Source: Bacteroidales bacterium (GTDB lineage Bacteria; Bacteroidota; Bacteroidia; Bacteroidales; Tenuifilaceae). Taken from it: a stretch of 64,000 nt of DNA. The translations under genes were made by a program, and so were the position numbers. Positions within the stretch are counted from its first letter, which is position 1; the number at the start of each line of letters is the position of its first letter. The notes below the pieces were generated by a model. It worked only from the letters and a program-made list of their open reading frames with translations. It was not told the DNA's origin and did no database searches. Of the stretch, positions 7,703-16,143 are shown piece after piece. The stretch lies in contig JAFGDZ010000048.1 in NCBI GenBank assembly GCA_016931855.1, positions 62,001-126,000 on the forward strand. The letters are read 5' to 3'.

Positions 7703-8557
7703 ATGAAAATAAACAAATTAAAATTTACTTCAATAAGTAAAGTTTCAGCTTTTGCAACGCTTCAAACCACACGAATAAGTGAAAAAACGCTTGCAAAAAC
7801 TAAAGCCGCCAGCAACTTTATAACCGATGTTGCCGATGTTTTCCTATTTATTCATCGTATTATAAAAGAGTCCTTTTCCAGCAGTTTTGAGTTCAAGGAG
7901 TTTCTTTATCAGTGCTACAAAATTGGGTATAAAACATTGCCCCTTGTTACGGTAACTGGAGCCATTATGGGATTGGTGCTAACCATACAATCCAGGCCGG
8001 TGCTAATAAATTTTGGAGCAGTGTCAATGTTGCCCAGTATGGTTGTAGTGTCGCTAATTAGGGAGATGGGGCCAGTAATAACGGGGCTAATTTGCGCCGG
8101 AAAAATTGGTTCGGGCATGGGAGCCGAGCTAGGCTCAATGAGGGTAACGGAGCAGATTGATGCCATGGAAGTTTCGGCAACCAATCCTATGCAGTATCTA
8201 GTTGTTACGCGGGTTTGGGCTGCAACGCTTATGATCCCTTTACTGGTTTTGTATGCCGATGCCTTAGGGGTTATGGGTAGCTGGATGGGGGCAAATATAA
8301 AGGGGGAGGTAACTCTTACTCTGTTTTTTTCGCAAGCATTTAGCCATGTCGATTTTCTCGATTTTTTCCCCGCTGTAATTAAAACATTCTTTTTTGGTGC
8401 ATTAATTGGCCTTGTGGGGTGTTACAAGGGGTACAACGCCGGTCGCGGAACAGAAAGCGTGGGTGTAGCGGCAAACTCAGCGGTTGTGCTCGCTTCCCTT
8501 CTGGTTATTGTTGTTGATATGGTTGCTGTACAAATAACCGATATGCTAATATTATGA
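7703..8557 (+). CDS. mlaE: MlaE-type lipid ABC transporter permease
   Basis: 284 residues of the MlaE/YrbE permease family (DUF140). The family core VTGAIMGLVLTIQSRPVLINFGA (about 81-103), REMGPVITGLICAGKIGSGMGAELGSMRVTEQIDAMEVSATNPMQYLV, and the C-terminal FFFGALIGLVGCYKGYNAGRGTESVG are all present, with about five membrane helices. With MlaF and MlaD it forms the inner-membrane complex that moves phospholipids between inner and outer membrane. The N-terminus is about 30 residues longer than usual. First gene of an operon of four, in the order permease, ATPase, MCE protein, barrel protein. Confidence 0.9.
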   Translation: MKINKLKFTSISKVSAFATLQTTRISEKTLAKTKAASNFITDVADVFLFIHRIIKESFSSSFEFKEFLYQCYKIGYKTLPLVTVTGAIMGLVLTIQSRPVLINFGAVSMLPSMVVVSLIREMGPVITGLICAGKIGSGMGAELGSMRVTEQIDAMEVSATNPMQYLVVTRVWAATLMIPLLVLYADALGVMGSWMGANIKGEVTLTLFFSQAFSHVDFLDFFPAVIKTFFFGALIGLVGCYKGYNAGRGTESVGVAANSAVVLASLLVIVVDMVAVQITDMLIL

Positions 8558-8689
8558 CACGAGCCAAGATGAAGGTATTGATAGATACACCCTCTTATGA
8601 TTATTCTGGAGTAGCGTTAAGCTCTAAAGCTGGCTTGGTTGATTCATGGCCAGCTCCATTGGTTAGTTTGATAATTAAAAAATAAACAG

Positions 8690-9472
8690 ATGAAAACCGA
8701 GCACCCAGAATCTGTAGCCCAAGCGGAGCTAAGCACAACTGCCAATGAGACGGTAATTGAAATTGCGAACCTCCAAAAATCGTTTGATGGGAACGAGGTA
8801 TTATCTGATGTAACCTTAAACCTTTATAAGGGCGAGAACCTTGTTGTACTTGGCAAGTCGGGTAGCGGCAAATCGGTTTTAATAAAATGCATTGTGGGGC
8901 TACTACAGCCCGATACTGGAACAATAAACGTATTTGGCGAGAATGTGGTTAAGCTGAGCATGAAGGGGTTAAGTGAGGTACGAAAAAAAGTTGGATTCCT
9001 TTTTCAGAGCGGTGCTCTTTACGATTCTATGACAGTGAAGCAGAATCTGGAGTTTCCGCTGCGAAGAATAAAAAAGGGGTTAACCCGGGTTGAGGTTGAC
9101 GAGAAAGTGATTGAAGTGCTAGACAATGTGGGGTTACCAGATGTTCTGGATAAAATGCCCTCTGAGCTATCGGGTGGGATGCGAAAGCGGATTAGCTTGG
9201 CCCGCACCATTATTGTTGACCCCTTGGTTATGCTTTACGATGAGCCCACAACTGGGCTCGACCCGGTTACATCCAACGAAATAAGTGAGCTAATAAACGA
9301 GGTGCAGCAGAAGTATAAAACATCATCAATAATTATTACACACGATATTAAATGCGCACTTAAAACAGCAACCCGAATAGTTATGCTTCACGAGGGTTCT
9401 GTTTACTGGGAAGGGAACGTAAAGGAGTTTGAGAGCTCAGAAGATCCAATAATACATGACTTTTTTTTATAA
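8690..9472 (+). CDS. mlaF: MlaF-type lipid ABC transporter ATP-binding protein
   Basis: 260-residue ABC ATPase. Walker A is GKSGSGKS (about 64-71), the Q-loop is FLFQSGALYDSMTV (typical 'Q.GALFDS.TV' of the MlaF subfamily), the signature is ELSGGMRKR (about 158-166), Walker B is VMLYDEPTTGLDP (about 179-191) and the switch histidine is in IIITHDI. The C-terminal LHEGSVYWEGNVKEF is also subfamily-typical. It powers the MlaE permease. It lies 132 bp after mlaE; the gap holds no gene. Confidence 0.92.
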   Translation: MKTEHPESVAQAELSTTANETVIEIANLQKSFDGNEVLSDVTLNLYKGENLVVLGKSGSGKSVLIKCIVGLLQPDTGTINVFGENVVKLSMKGLSEVRKKVGFLFQSGALYDSMTVKQNLEFPLRRIKKGLTRVEVDEKVIEVLDNVGLPDVLDKMPSELSGGMRKRISLARTIIVDPLVMLYDEPTTGLDPVTSNEISELINEVQQKYKTSSIIITHDIKCALKTATRIVMLHEGSVYWEGNVKEFESSEDPIIHDFFL

Positions 9473-9586
9473 ATGGCTTTGCAATAGCTCCAAAACGCAA
9501 ACATAGCCCAAATATGTTGCATTTACAGTGTAAGTAGTTACCGCAGCACCTTAGGCCGATTAACCTGTTTAGTTAAAAAACACACA

Positions 9587-10549
9587 ATGGAAACACACAC
9601 ACACAAATTTAAAGTACGCTTAGGGCTGTTTATATTCGGGGGATTGGCGCTATTCGTTTTTGCCATATTTATTATTGGTAAGCAAAAGAATCTTTTTAAC
9701 CCGGTTTTTAAACTTTCCACAACATTCTATAATGTAAGCGGGCTGCAGGTTGGCAACAACATTCGCTTTTCGGGAATAAACGTTGGAACGGTAGATAAAA
9801 TAAGCATAGTAAACGATTCTACAGTACGGGTTGGTATGCTAATACGGAAAGAGATTAAGCAGTTTATAAAAACCGACTGTGAAGTGTCTATTGGCTCCGA
9901 GGGGCTTATTGGCGACAGGCTATTGGTAATATCGCAAAGCAGCTCCGATGCCGTAATGGCAAAAGAGGGGCAACACCTAGTATCTAGCGAGCCAGTGGAG
10001 CTGGATGCTATTATAGCCAGTTTTCAGGTATCGGCTAAAAACGCCGAGATTATTACTCAAGAGCTCGCAAATCTTACGCTTAAGGTAAATAGCGGTCGTG
10101 GTACACTGGGACGTATAATATACGATTCTACTATTGCTCAAAACATAGGTCAGTCCATAGTTAACTTTAAAAACGCATCAAACCGATTTGATGAGGTTAT
10201 GGTGCTTACCCAAAAGGATATCTCCGATATTCTTGGGAGCGCTTTAGTGTCGGTAAATAGTATGGAAGTTAGCACGCAACAGCTAGAGGAGCTAATGGTT
10301 ACCATCAATAGCGGGGAGGGTACCATTGGTAGGCTAGTTAACGACTCTGTAACGGCCGAAAATATCGATATGACAATTGTAAACATTAGAAATACAACCA
10401 AAGGATTAGATGAGAATATGCAAGCGCTAAAGCATAATATTTTCTTCAGGAGATACTTTAAGAAGATGGCCAAGGAAAAGGAGAAGAAGCGTATTGAAGA
10501 GGAGGCCAGAAAAGCTGCCCAGCCATCAACAGTAATTGGGCCCGAGTAG
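9587..10549 (+). CDS. mlaD: MlaD-type MCE domain lipid-transport protein
   Basis: 320 residues. A single N-terminal membrane helix (LGLFIFGGLALFVFAIFIIG, 12-31) anchors it in the inner membrane. An MCE domain follows (about 38-118: FYNVSGLQVGNNIRFSGINVGTV ... VSIGSEGLIGDRLLVI). The periplasmic C-terminal helical region contains two copies of a 'NSGRGTLGRIIYDSTIAQNI' / 'NSGEGTIGRLVNDSVTAENI' repeat at about 164 and 243. The tail is highly charged (KKMAKEKEKKRIEEEARKA). MCE proteins form hexameric rings that pass lipids across the periplasm. No mlaC or mlaB is adjacent. Confidence 0.88.
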   Translation: METHTHKFKVRLGLFIFGGLALFVFAIFIIGKQKNLFNPVFKLSTTFYNVSGLQVGNNIRFSGINVGTVDKISIVNDSTVRVGMLIRKEIKQFIKTDCEVSIGSEGLIGDRLLVISQSSSDAVMAKEGQHLVSSEPVELDAIIASFQVSAKNAEIITQELANLTLKVNSGRGTLGRIIYDSTIAQNIGQSIVNFKNASNRFDEVMVLTQKDISDILGSALVSVNSMEVSTQQLEELMVTINSGEGTIGRLVNDSVTAENIDMTIVNIRNTTKGLDENMQALKHNIFFRRYFKKMAKEKEKKRIEEEARKAAQPSTVIGPE

Positions 10550-10585
10550 TTTTGCAGTTTAATTGTTTTGTAATGGCAAACCAGT

Positions 10586-12457
10586 ATGCGGATAAAAAGC
10601 ACTTTGTTGTTTGTGTTGTGTTTGGTATTGCTAGTAAACCATGTACTTGCGCAGGACAGAGCTGTAAAAAGGGACTCGTTGCAACAGGAGGTTCGCGAGG
10701 TAAAGGATTCAACTAAAATTTATAAGGATATTGAGACCTACTCTAAGCGTACCCCGTTTACCAAGTTTGTTTATGGCTTGGTATTTAAATCGATGGAAAC
10801 TCCCGCTGCAAAGCGAAAGAAGAGACGAGGAGTTAACTGGCATAACCAAAAATCCTACAGCGCTTTCGAGGGGAAGGTAATTCGATCTATTAGCATTGAA
10901 ACACTGGATCCGTTTGGGAATTCAATTGCCGATACCACTAAAAGGAAGCAGAATTTTTTTATTAAAACGGGGAATAAGCTTCACCTTAAAACCCGTAAAA
11001 TAACCATTAGAAATCTAATGCTTATTAAGCAAAACCAACCGTTCGACTCGTTGCTGGTAAAGGAGTCGGAACGCTTGGTTCGTGCGCAATCCTACATTCG
11101 CGATGTTTCCTTTTTTGTTGAGGCTACAGCCCAAAGCTCCGATTCGGTCGATATCCATATTCGCCAGCTTGATAAATGGAGCCTTTTGCCCGATGGTAGC
11201 TTTTCCAGTAGGCGCTTTATGATAGGCTTTAACGATAAAAACTTTTTAGGTCTAGGGCACGATTTTAAGAACGCATATACGTGGCACCGTGCTCCCCCCG
11301 ATTTTGCGTTTAACCTCCATTACTACATTCCCAATATCCGCAACACGTTTATTAATTCTACAATAGACTATGGTACCAATGAGTTTGGAAACTCAGTTAA
11401 GAGCATTGCTATAGACCGTCCCTTCTTTTCCCCCTTTGCAAAGTGGGCGGCAGGGGTAACCTTTACCGACGAAATTATATATAGCTACCGCCCTAACATA
11501 GACTCAACTAGCAACCAGTACCGTATCCGTTTTAGAACACAGGATTACTGGGCAGGGAATGCCTTGCGTATATTTAAAGGGAATACAGAGGTTTCGCGTA
11601 CAACAAACTTCGTTTCGGCCATTCGTTTTTTTCGTATTCGCTATGGCGAGAAGCCAAGTGTACTGGTTGATACGGCTAGCATGTTTGCTAACGAAAATCT
11701 TTTCCTTGCAAGCATTGGTATCTCCAGCAGAAAGTATGCTCAGGAAAGGTATATTTTTAAGTTTGGCATAACAGAGGATGTACCCATTGGGCGGGTTTAC
11801 AGCCTAACCGCTGGGTTTAGAGAGCGCAATAGCAATAGTAGGTTTTACCTAGGTGCCCGTGCCTCGTTTGGTAACTTTTACCCCTGGGGCTATTTAAGCT
11901 CGAACCTAGAGTATGGCACTTTCTTTAATAAATCAAAATCGGAGCAGGCAACCCTTAGCGCGAGCATTAACTATTTTTCAGGATTATTTGAGCTTAAGCG
12001 GTGGCGAATTAGGCAATTTATTAAATCTCAGGCTACCATTGGCATTAACCGCTTTCCGTACGACACGCTAACGCTAAATAACTCCTTTGGGATAGAGGGG
12101 TTTAACAGCACCAGCTTAACGGGCAATAGCCGTATAGTTATTACGCTACAAACGCAGGCGTATTCCCCTTGGAGTGTATTGGGTTTTAGGTTTGGCCCGT
12201 TCTTTAGCTGCTCGTTCGGCATGCTTAGCAGTGCCGAAATGGGGTTTAGCAACAGCAAAGTATTCTCGCATTTTGGAATTGGCGTTTTAGTTAAAAACGA
12301 GAATCTTATAATTAATACCTTTCAGTTCTCCTTTTCGTTTTATCCAACAATACCTGGGGCGGGGTACAATATTTTAAAGCTAAACTCGGTACACTCAACC
12401 GACTTTGGATTTAAAGATTTTGAAATTGGGAAACCAGGAGTTGTTATATATCAATAG
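10586..12457 (+). CDS. Outer-membrane barrel protein with POTRA-like N-terminus, in the Mla operon
   Basis: 623 residues. Signal peptide (MRIKSTLLFVLCLVLLVNHVLAQ), then a basic region (AAKRKKRRG, about 73), then one or two POTRA-like units: GKVIRSISIETLDPFG...IKTGNKLHLKTRKITIRNLMLIKQNQPFDSLLVKESERLVRAQSYIRDVSF (about 92-173). From about 185 it is beta-strand rich to the end (FGFKDFEIGKPGVVIYQ). This resembles the Omp85/BamA group without matching BamA or TamL closely. The gene starts 36 bp after mlaD, so it is the fourth cistron of the lipid-transport operon. A role as the outer-membrane end of the MCE pathway is inference from position. Confidence 0.7.
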   Translation: MRIKSTLLFVLCLVLLVNHVLAQDRAVKRDSLQQEVREVKDSTKIYKDIETYSKRTPFTKFVYGLVFKSMETPAAKRKKRRGVNWHNQKSYSAFEGKVIRSISIETLDPFGNSIADTTKRKQNFFIKTGNKLHLKTRKITIRNLMLIKQNQPFDSLLVKESERLVRAQSYIRDVSFFVEATAQSSDSVDIHIRQLDKWSLLPDGSFSSRRFMIGFNDKNFLGLGHDFKNAYTWHRAPPDFAFNLHYYIPNIRNTFINSTIDYGTNEFGNSVKSIAIDRPFFSPFAKWAAGVTFTDEIIYSYRPNIDSTSNQYRIRFRTQDYWAGNALRIFKGNTEVSRTTNFVSAIRFFRIRYGEKPSVLVDTASMFANENLFLASIGISSRKYAQERYIFKFGITEDVPIGRVYSLTAGFRERNSNSRFYLGARASFGNFYPWGYLSSNLEYGTFFNKSKSEQATLSASINYFSGLFELKRWRIRQFIKSQATIGINRFPYDTLTLNNSFGIEGFNSTSLTGNSRIVITLQTQAYSPWSVLGFRFGPFFSCSFGMLSSAEMGFSNSKVFSHFGIGVLVKNENLIINTFQFSFSFYPTIPGAGYNILKLNSVHSTDFGFKDFEIGKPGVVIYQ

Positions 12458-12852
12458 CAAATATTCCACATTGCCTAGCTGTTAGGGCCTGCAATTTCAC
12501 CTGCTCATAAATATTTCAAGTTATTGTTGCTTAGCCTATTTAAATGTGTGAAATGTGTAAGATGTGGAGGTAATTATGTAACACATCGTGCTGCTTATGT
12601 TTGCACCTTTGTTGTATGATAATTACCTCTTACTAACGGCCAAATTATGAGCATCGCTGCAACTGGAAATATTTGGGCAATAAAGTGTAGCCGTGCACAT
12701 AAACACTTGGTTTTATTGGCTGTAAAGCTATAGGCATAGCTCATACCCTGCGTTGCACTTGCCACTATTGCAATACCAGTAGGGTTTACTTGTGGGGGGA
12801 TGACACACATTTAGCTCTTTTTTAGTATTAATCGTTACAAAAAAAAACAACT
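12458..12852 (+). other. Intergenic region with promoter C and a long leader
   Basis: No firm gene. Promoter C is at 12547-12611. About 30 nt after its expected start site, an ATG at 12647 opens a 28-codon frame (12647-12733) without recognisable features; other promoters of this class have their gene at that distance, so a short or decayed gene is possible here. Confidence 0.4.
12547..12611 (+). promoter_or_regulatory. Direct-repeat stress promoter C
   Basis: TGTGAA (12547), GTGTAAG (12555-12561), ATGTAAC (12576-12582, 21 bp later), and -7 box CACCTTTG (12604-12611) after 21 bp. The ytxH gene begins about 240 bp downstream. Confidence 0.75.
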
Positions 12853-13107
12853 ATGAATTCAAAAAGTGCATTATTAGGTGTATTGGCTGGCATTACTGCT
12901 GGCGCATTGCTTGGGGTTTTGTTTGCCCCCGCAAAAGGTTCTAAAACTCGCAAAGCCATATCCAGATCTGGTGAAGACTTTGTTGATGGCTTAAAGGATA
13001 AGCTTACCGATTTAATTGAATCCATGACCGAGAAGTTTGAAGAGGCAAAAGAAACTGCCACCGACTTTGCCGAGCAGCATGGAAAATCAAAATCCAAGGA
13101 AGCTTAA
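12853..13107 (+). CDS. YtxH domain-containing protein
   Basis: 84 residues. The N-terminal helix SALLGVLAGITAGALLGVLFAPAKGSKTRKAI (5-36) is the YtxH signature: a glycine-rich membrane helix followed by FAPxxGxxxR. It is followed by a long charged amphipathic helix (LKDKLTDLIESMTEKFEEAKETATDFAEQ). YtxH proteins are small general-stress membrane proteins of unknown function. It lies behind direct-repeat promoter C and upstream of the holin-like, hypothetical and AI-2E genes, which may be co-transcribed after a 302-bp gap. Confidence 0.85.
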   Translation: MNSKSALLGVLAGITAGALLGVLFAPAKGSKTRKAISRSGEDFVDGLKDKLTDLIESMTEKFEEAKETATDFAEQHGKSKSKEA

Positions 13108-13409
13108 ACGGGGATGTAGTATTTTGCACGTCTCTGTCTGTATGAATTACAAATTGAGTCTGCTTCAAAGTATCAGGGGTATTTGCTTAAGGAGATTTTT
13201 TGTAGCAGATTCAATTTAACCAAAACATATAGGGCGATGCAATGCAAGGTGTTGTTTGCAAAACAAAACCATTAAAAGTAGCCGAGGTTGGTTTGCTAAT
13301 TTTTTGTTGTTAGCAATAGAGCATCAGCCTTTAGTACCTATACGTAGCGTGGCTTTTTATGCGCAGCGGGGATTAACATAAAACCAAAAGTTACATTTAA
13401 TACAACGCC
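13108..13409 (+). other. Intergenic region with inverted repeats
   Basis: No gene seen. A 14-bp inverted repeat with one mismatch (13151-13164 and 13204-13217, AAATTGAGTCTGCT) encloses a 39-nt loop, and a 7-bp hairpin TTGCTAA/TTAGCAA lies at 13294-13317. They may attenuate or terminate transcription between ytxH and the next gene. Confidence 0.4.
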
Positions 13410-13751
13410 ATGGAAGAGAACATAAAGTTAGTTGAGTCGTTACTCGATAAAACCACCGAATTTATTAAGACGAGCATTGAGCTGGCCAAGCTAAAGGCGC
13501 TAGATAAAACTGCTGATATTGTTTCAACAATTATTCCGCATGCAATTGTTATAATTTTGGTAGCCGCCTTTACCCTTTTTCTAAATTTAGGCATTGCCCT
13601 TTGGTTAGGCGAAATACTTGGCAACTCCTTTTACGGCTTTTTTGTAGTGGCAGGTTTTTATGGCATTACGGGTGCAATTATTCGTTTGTTTTTTCATAAA
13701 AAAATAAAAAAGAATATTGCAAACACCATTGTAAAACAATTAACTAAATAA
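13410..13751 (+). CDS. Phage-holin superfamily III (DUF1469-like) membrane protein
   Basis: 113 residues: an amphipathic N-terminal helix (VESLLDKTTEFIKTSIELAKLKALDKTADIVS), then two membrane helices at about 45-68 (IPHAIVIILVAAFTLFLNLGIALWLG) and 73-93 (NSFYGFFVVAGFYGITGAIIRLFF), then a basic tail. This is the layout of the Phage_holin_3_6/DUF1469 family, which despite the name is chromosomal and unrelated to the prophage at 45-64 kb. It is followed after 7 bp by the next gene. Confidence 0.75.
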   Translation: MEENIKLVESLLDKTTEFIKTSIELAKLKALDKTADIVSTIIPHAIVIILVAAFTLFLNLGIALWLGEILGNSFYGFFVVAGFYGITGAIIRLFFHKKIKKNIANTIVKQLTK

Positions 13752-13758
13752 GGAAGAT

Positions 13759-14154
13759 ATGGCGAATATAACTTCCACAACCGAGCTAAAGAATGCCATT
13801 GTAGCGCTAGAAACCGAGCAGCGTGCTAAAGGTGTTGAGCTAAAGGAGCAGTTCTCTGTAGCTTACAAAAGCGTTGACCCCATAGATTTAATTAAGGAAA
13901 CAATTAAAGGGGGTATTATATCGCCTGGGGTCATTGAGAATATTATTGTTGGCGGAGTAGGGCTGGCCTCGGGGTATCTTACCCGGAAAATTTTTGTTGG
14001 CTCATCGGCGAATCTCATAAAAAAGCTTCTGGGTTCAGCACTGCAGCTTGGTGCAACCGCTCTGGTTACTCAAAATGCTCAGACCATTAAATATGTAGGA
14101 CAGCTGCTTTTTAATCTCTACTCGTCAAGAAAGAAGAGTTCCACTCGCAAATAG
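13759..14154 (+). CDS. Hypothetical protein paired with the holin-like gene
   Basis: 131 residues. The N-terminal half is a charged helix (ELKNAIVALETEQRAKGVELKEQF); the middle has glycine-rich hydrophobic segments (VIENIIVGGVGLASGYLTRKIFVG and LLGSALQLGATALVTQNA) that could be one or two membrane-associated helices; the tail is basic (SSRKKSSTRK). I know no defined function. Its position, 7 bp after the holin-like gene and 26 bp before the AI-2E permease gene, supports one operon. Confidence 0.65.
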   Translation: MANITSTTELKNAIVALETEQRAKGVELKEQFSVAYKSVDPIDLIKETIKGGIISPGVIENIIVGGVGLASGYLTRKIFVGSSANLIKKLLGSALQLGATALVTQNAQTIKYVGQLLFNLYSSRKKSSTRK

Positions 14155-14180
14155 CATTATATTTTTAATTTAGATAAGTT

Positions 14181-15317
14181 GTGATCAGCACAAAAGTAAA
14201 CCTTCCCGATTATGCCAAAATTAGCCTTATTCTAATAGGGTTAATTGCCTTTTTTGCTATTATATACATAGCCAAAAGCATTATACTGCTTTTAACTTTT
14301 GCTGTAATTATTGCCGTAGTACTTCATCCTATGGTTAACTTTTTTGTGCGACTAGGTGTAAATAGGGTTCTTTCAATTGTAATTGTTTTACTTACCGCAT
14401 TCATCGTTATTGGGTTGTTTGCGGCGCTAATCTTCTCGCAGGTAATCCGGTTTAGCGAGTCGTGGCCGCTGCTAGTCGATAGTTTTACCGAAATACTTAA
14501 CAATTCCATTGCTTGGGTTTCCAGCTACTTTGATATAAGCACAAAAAAGATTACGGGCTGGATAGCCGAAACCAAGGCCGACCTTATAAACAGTAGCGGG
14601 GCAATAATTGGCAGCACTTTAATTAGCGTAGGTAGCATGCTGGCTTTGGTATTTGTATTACCCGTTTACATCTTTCTTATTCTATACTACCAACCAATCC
14701 TTCTTGAGTTTTTTCACAGAATATTTGGTGCTGATAATCGCGCGGAGGTGGTAACAATAATTGGCCAAATAAAGGTTCTTATTCAGCGCTATCTTGTTGG
14801 GCTTAGCATTGAGGTTGTTATTGTTGCCACGCTGTTTTCGGTTGGACTTTTAATATTGGGTATAGAGTACGCTATTATTTTAGGCGTAATTGGGGCACTG
14901 CTTAACCTTATTCCCTATCTGGGTGCAATAATGGGCGCTGTACTACCAATGGTTATTGCAATAGCAACAAAACCTTCTCCTTGGACTGCTTTGCTGGTTT
15001 TGGCGTTGTATATTGTGGTTCAGTTTATCGATAATAACTATATCGTACCTAAAGTTGTTGCGTCGCAGGTTAAAATCAGCATTTTAGTTTCGCTTACTGC
15101 GGTTTTAGTTTTTGGCATGTTATGGGGTATCCCGGGCATGTTTATAGCTATTCCCCTTACTGGAATAATGAAGCTAATTTTCGACCACGTTGAGAGCCTT
15201 AAAACATGGGGCTTTTTACTTGGCGATACCATGCCAAAATCTCCAATAATAAGTATTAAGCCAATAATAGAAAAGATAATTGGGAAGGGAAAGGCAAACA
15301 GTTCAAGTAAAACATAA
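14181..15317 (+). CDS. AI-2E family transporter
   Basis: 378 residues, about eight membrane helices, of the AI-2E (YdiK/PerM/TqsA) family. Typical segments are VIIAVVLHPMVNFFVRLGVNRVLSIVIVLL near the start, the long amphipathic periplasmic part, LVGLSIEVVIVATLFSVGLLILGIEYAIILGVIGALLNLIPYLGAIMGAVLPM (about 212-264) with the conserved NLIPYLG, and VQFIDNNYIVPKVVASQVKISILVSL. Some family members export autoinducer-2 or act as Na+/H+ antiporters; the substrate here is unknown. The start codon is GTG at 14181, chosen because no ATG lies nearby and the frame begins just after the previous gene. Confidence 0.85.
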   Translation: MISTKVNLPDYAKISLILIGLIAFFAIIYIAKSIILLLTFAVIIAVVLHPMVNFFVRLGVNRVLSIVIVLLTAFIVIGLFAALIFSQVIRFSESWPLLVDSFTEILNNSIAWVSSYFDISTKKITGWIAETKADLINSSGAIIGSTLISVGSMLALVFVLPVYIFLILYYQPILLEFFHRIFGADNRAEVVTIIGQIKVLIQRYLVGLSIEVVIVATLFSVGLLILGIEYAIILGVIGALLNLIPYLGAIMGAVLPMVIAIATKPSPWTALLVLALYIVVQFIDNNYIVPKVVASQVKISILVSLTAVLVFGMLWGIPGMFIAIPLTGIMKLIFDHVESLKTWGFLLGDTMPKSPIISIKPIIEKIIGKGKANSSSKT

Positions 15318-15363
15318 TCTGGGCTTTTGGTAATAAGCTCTTAAAGCATGTTATTCAAACTCT

Positions 15364-15400
15364 AAACCAACGTTCCTGTTAACACAGGGGAGTTGGTTTT
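15364..15400 (+). terminator. Rho-independent terminator after the AI-2E gene
   Basis: Arms AAACCAAC (15364-15371) and GTTGGTTT (15392-15399), with a further CCTGT/ACAGG stem inside, ending in a short T-run. Confidence 0.65.
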
Positions 15401-15426
15401 ATGTTGCCTCGCCCTTTTGGGCAATG

Positions 15427-15491
15427 TGTGAATAATGTAAATCTTTAGTATAGTTACGTAACACATTAGCAGTGTACTAGGGCTACATTTG
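15427..15491 (+). promoter_or_regulatory. Direct-repeat stress promoter D
   Basis: TGTGAA (15427), ATGTAAA (15435-15441), ACGTAAC (15456-15462, 21 bp later), and -7 box TACATTTG (15484-15491) after 21 bp, a perfect TAnnTTTG. The start codon of the next gene is 23 bp beyond. Confidence 0.78.
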
Positions 15492-15513
15492 AAAATAACT
15501 AAAAAAGGAAATC

Positions 15514-15699
15514 ATGCCATTACTTACTATTTTAATCATTCTAATTGTAGCGGGCGTTCTGTTATGGGCTGTTAATAACTACATCCCTATGGATAGCAAA
15601 ATAAAGAGGATTCTAAACATTGTGGTTGTTATTGTTGTAATTGGATGGCTGCTTAAAATATTTGGTGTTTTTGAATACCTAAGGGATATTCAGTTTTAA
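15514..15699 (+). CDS. Thivi_2564-like small membrane protein
   Basis: 61 residues with two membrane helices (LLTILIILIVAGVLLWAVNNYIPM, 3-26, and IKRILNIVVVIVVIGWLLKIFGVF, 30-53). The pattern 'NNYIPMDSKIKRILNIVVVI' is typical of the Thivi_2564 family of small inner-membrane proteins. Function unknown. It has its own direct-repeat promoter. Confidence 0.75.
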   Translation: MPLLTILIILIVAGVLLWAVNNYIPMDSKIKRILNIVVVIVVIGWLLKIFGVFEYLRDIQF

Positions 15700-16143
15700 A
15701 CCAGTTAAGGTTTGGTGCTTGCTATCCTGCTTTAATGTATGCAATGCAATTACGCTGCAGCTGGCCACCCTGTAACTTGGTTTGCTCAATATCCATTCTG
15801 GGGTTAATATGTGGAAGCAAGCCGGTTTAATGGGTGGTTGTGCTGTGGGGGCACTCCAATGGTGGCTAACCATACAACTTGCAATGCTCTAGCAATATAA
15901 CACCTGTATCATCCTTTCCTTCTCAGGGTGGCTAACCATACAACTTGCAATGCTCTAGCAATAGTTAATTGGTAGAGCAACGTTGCCCGTGTTGCGCTAA
16001 ACTATTATGGGCGTAATAAATGCTTGTTAAATCAATTTTATTTTAGGTGCTTATTGTTGTAGCGCACGTGCGCTTTGTGGGCTAAATGCATCTGGAGAGC
16101 TGGTGCCGGTTTCAAGTAAGCATAAATTATTTATTCCTAAATA
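15700..16143 (+). other. 444-bp intergenic region with two 37-bp repeats
   Basis: No gene seen. It holds the two copies of a 37-bp direct repeat listed separately; the remaining sequence has no recognisable signal upstream of tamB. Confidence 0.5.
15861..15963. repeat. Two identical 37-bp direct repeats with a 29-bp spacer
   Basis: Copies at 15861-15897 and 15927-15963 are identical. The 66-bp period falls in the range of a repeat-spacer unit, but only two copies exist, no degenerate third copy flanks them, and no cas gene lies in the window. It could equally be a small local duplication. Confidence 0.8.

Noticed and set aside
12595-12810. 71-codon minus-strand frame opposite the promoter C leader
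   Set aside because: It runs through the -7 box of promoter C in the opposite direction and has no recognisable domain; a chance frame is the simpler reading.
13410-13751. Reading the holin-family protein as part of a prophage
   Set aside because: Its neighbours (YtxH, AI-2E permease) are chromosomal stress genes and the DUF1469-like family is not a lysis protein in this setting.
15861-15963. Calling the 37-bp repeat pair a CRISPR array
   Set aside because: Only two repeats, no leader, no cas genes in the window; reported as a repeat only.
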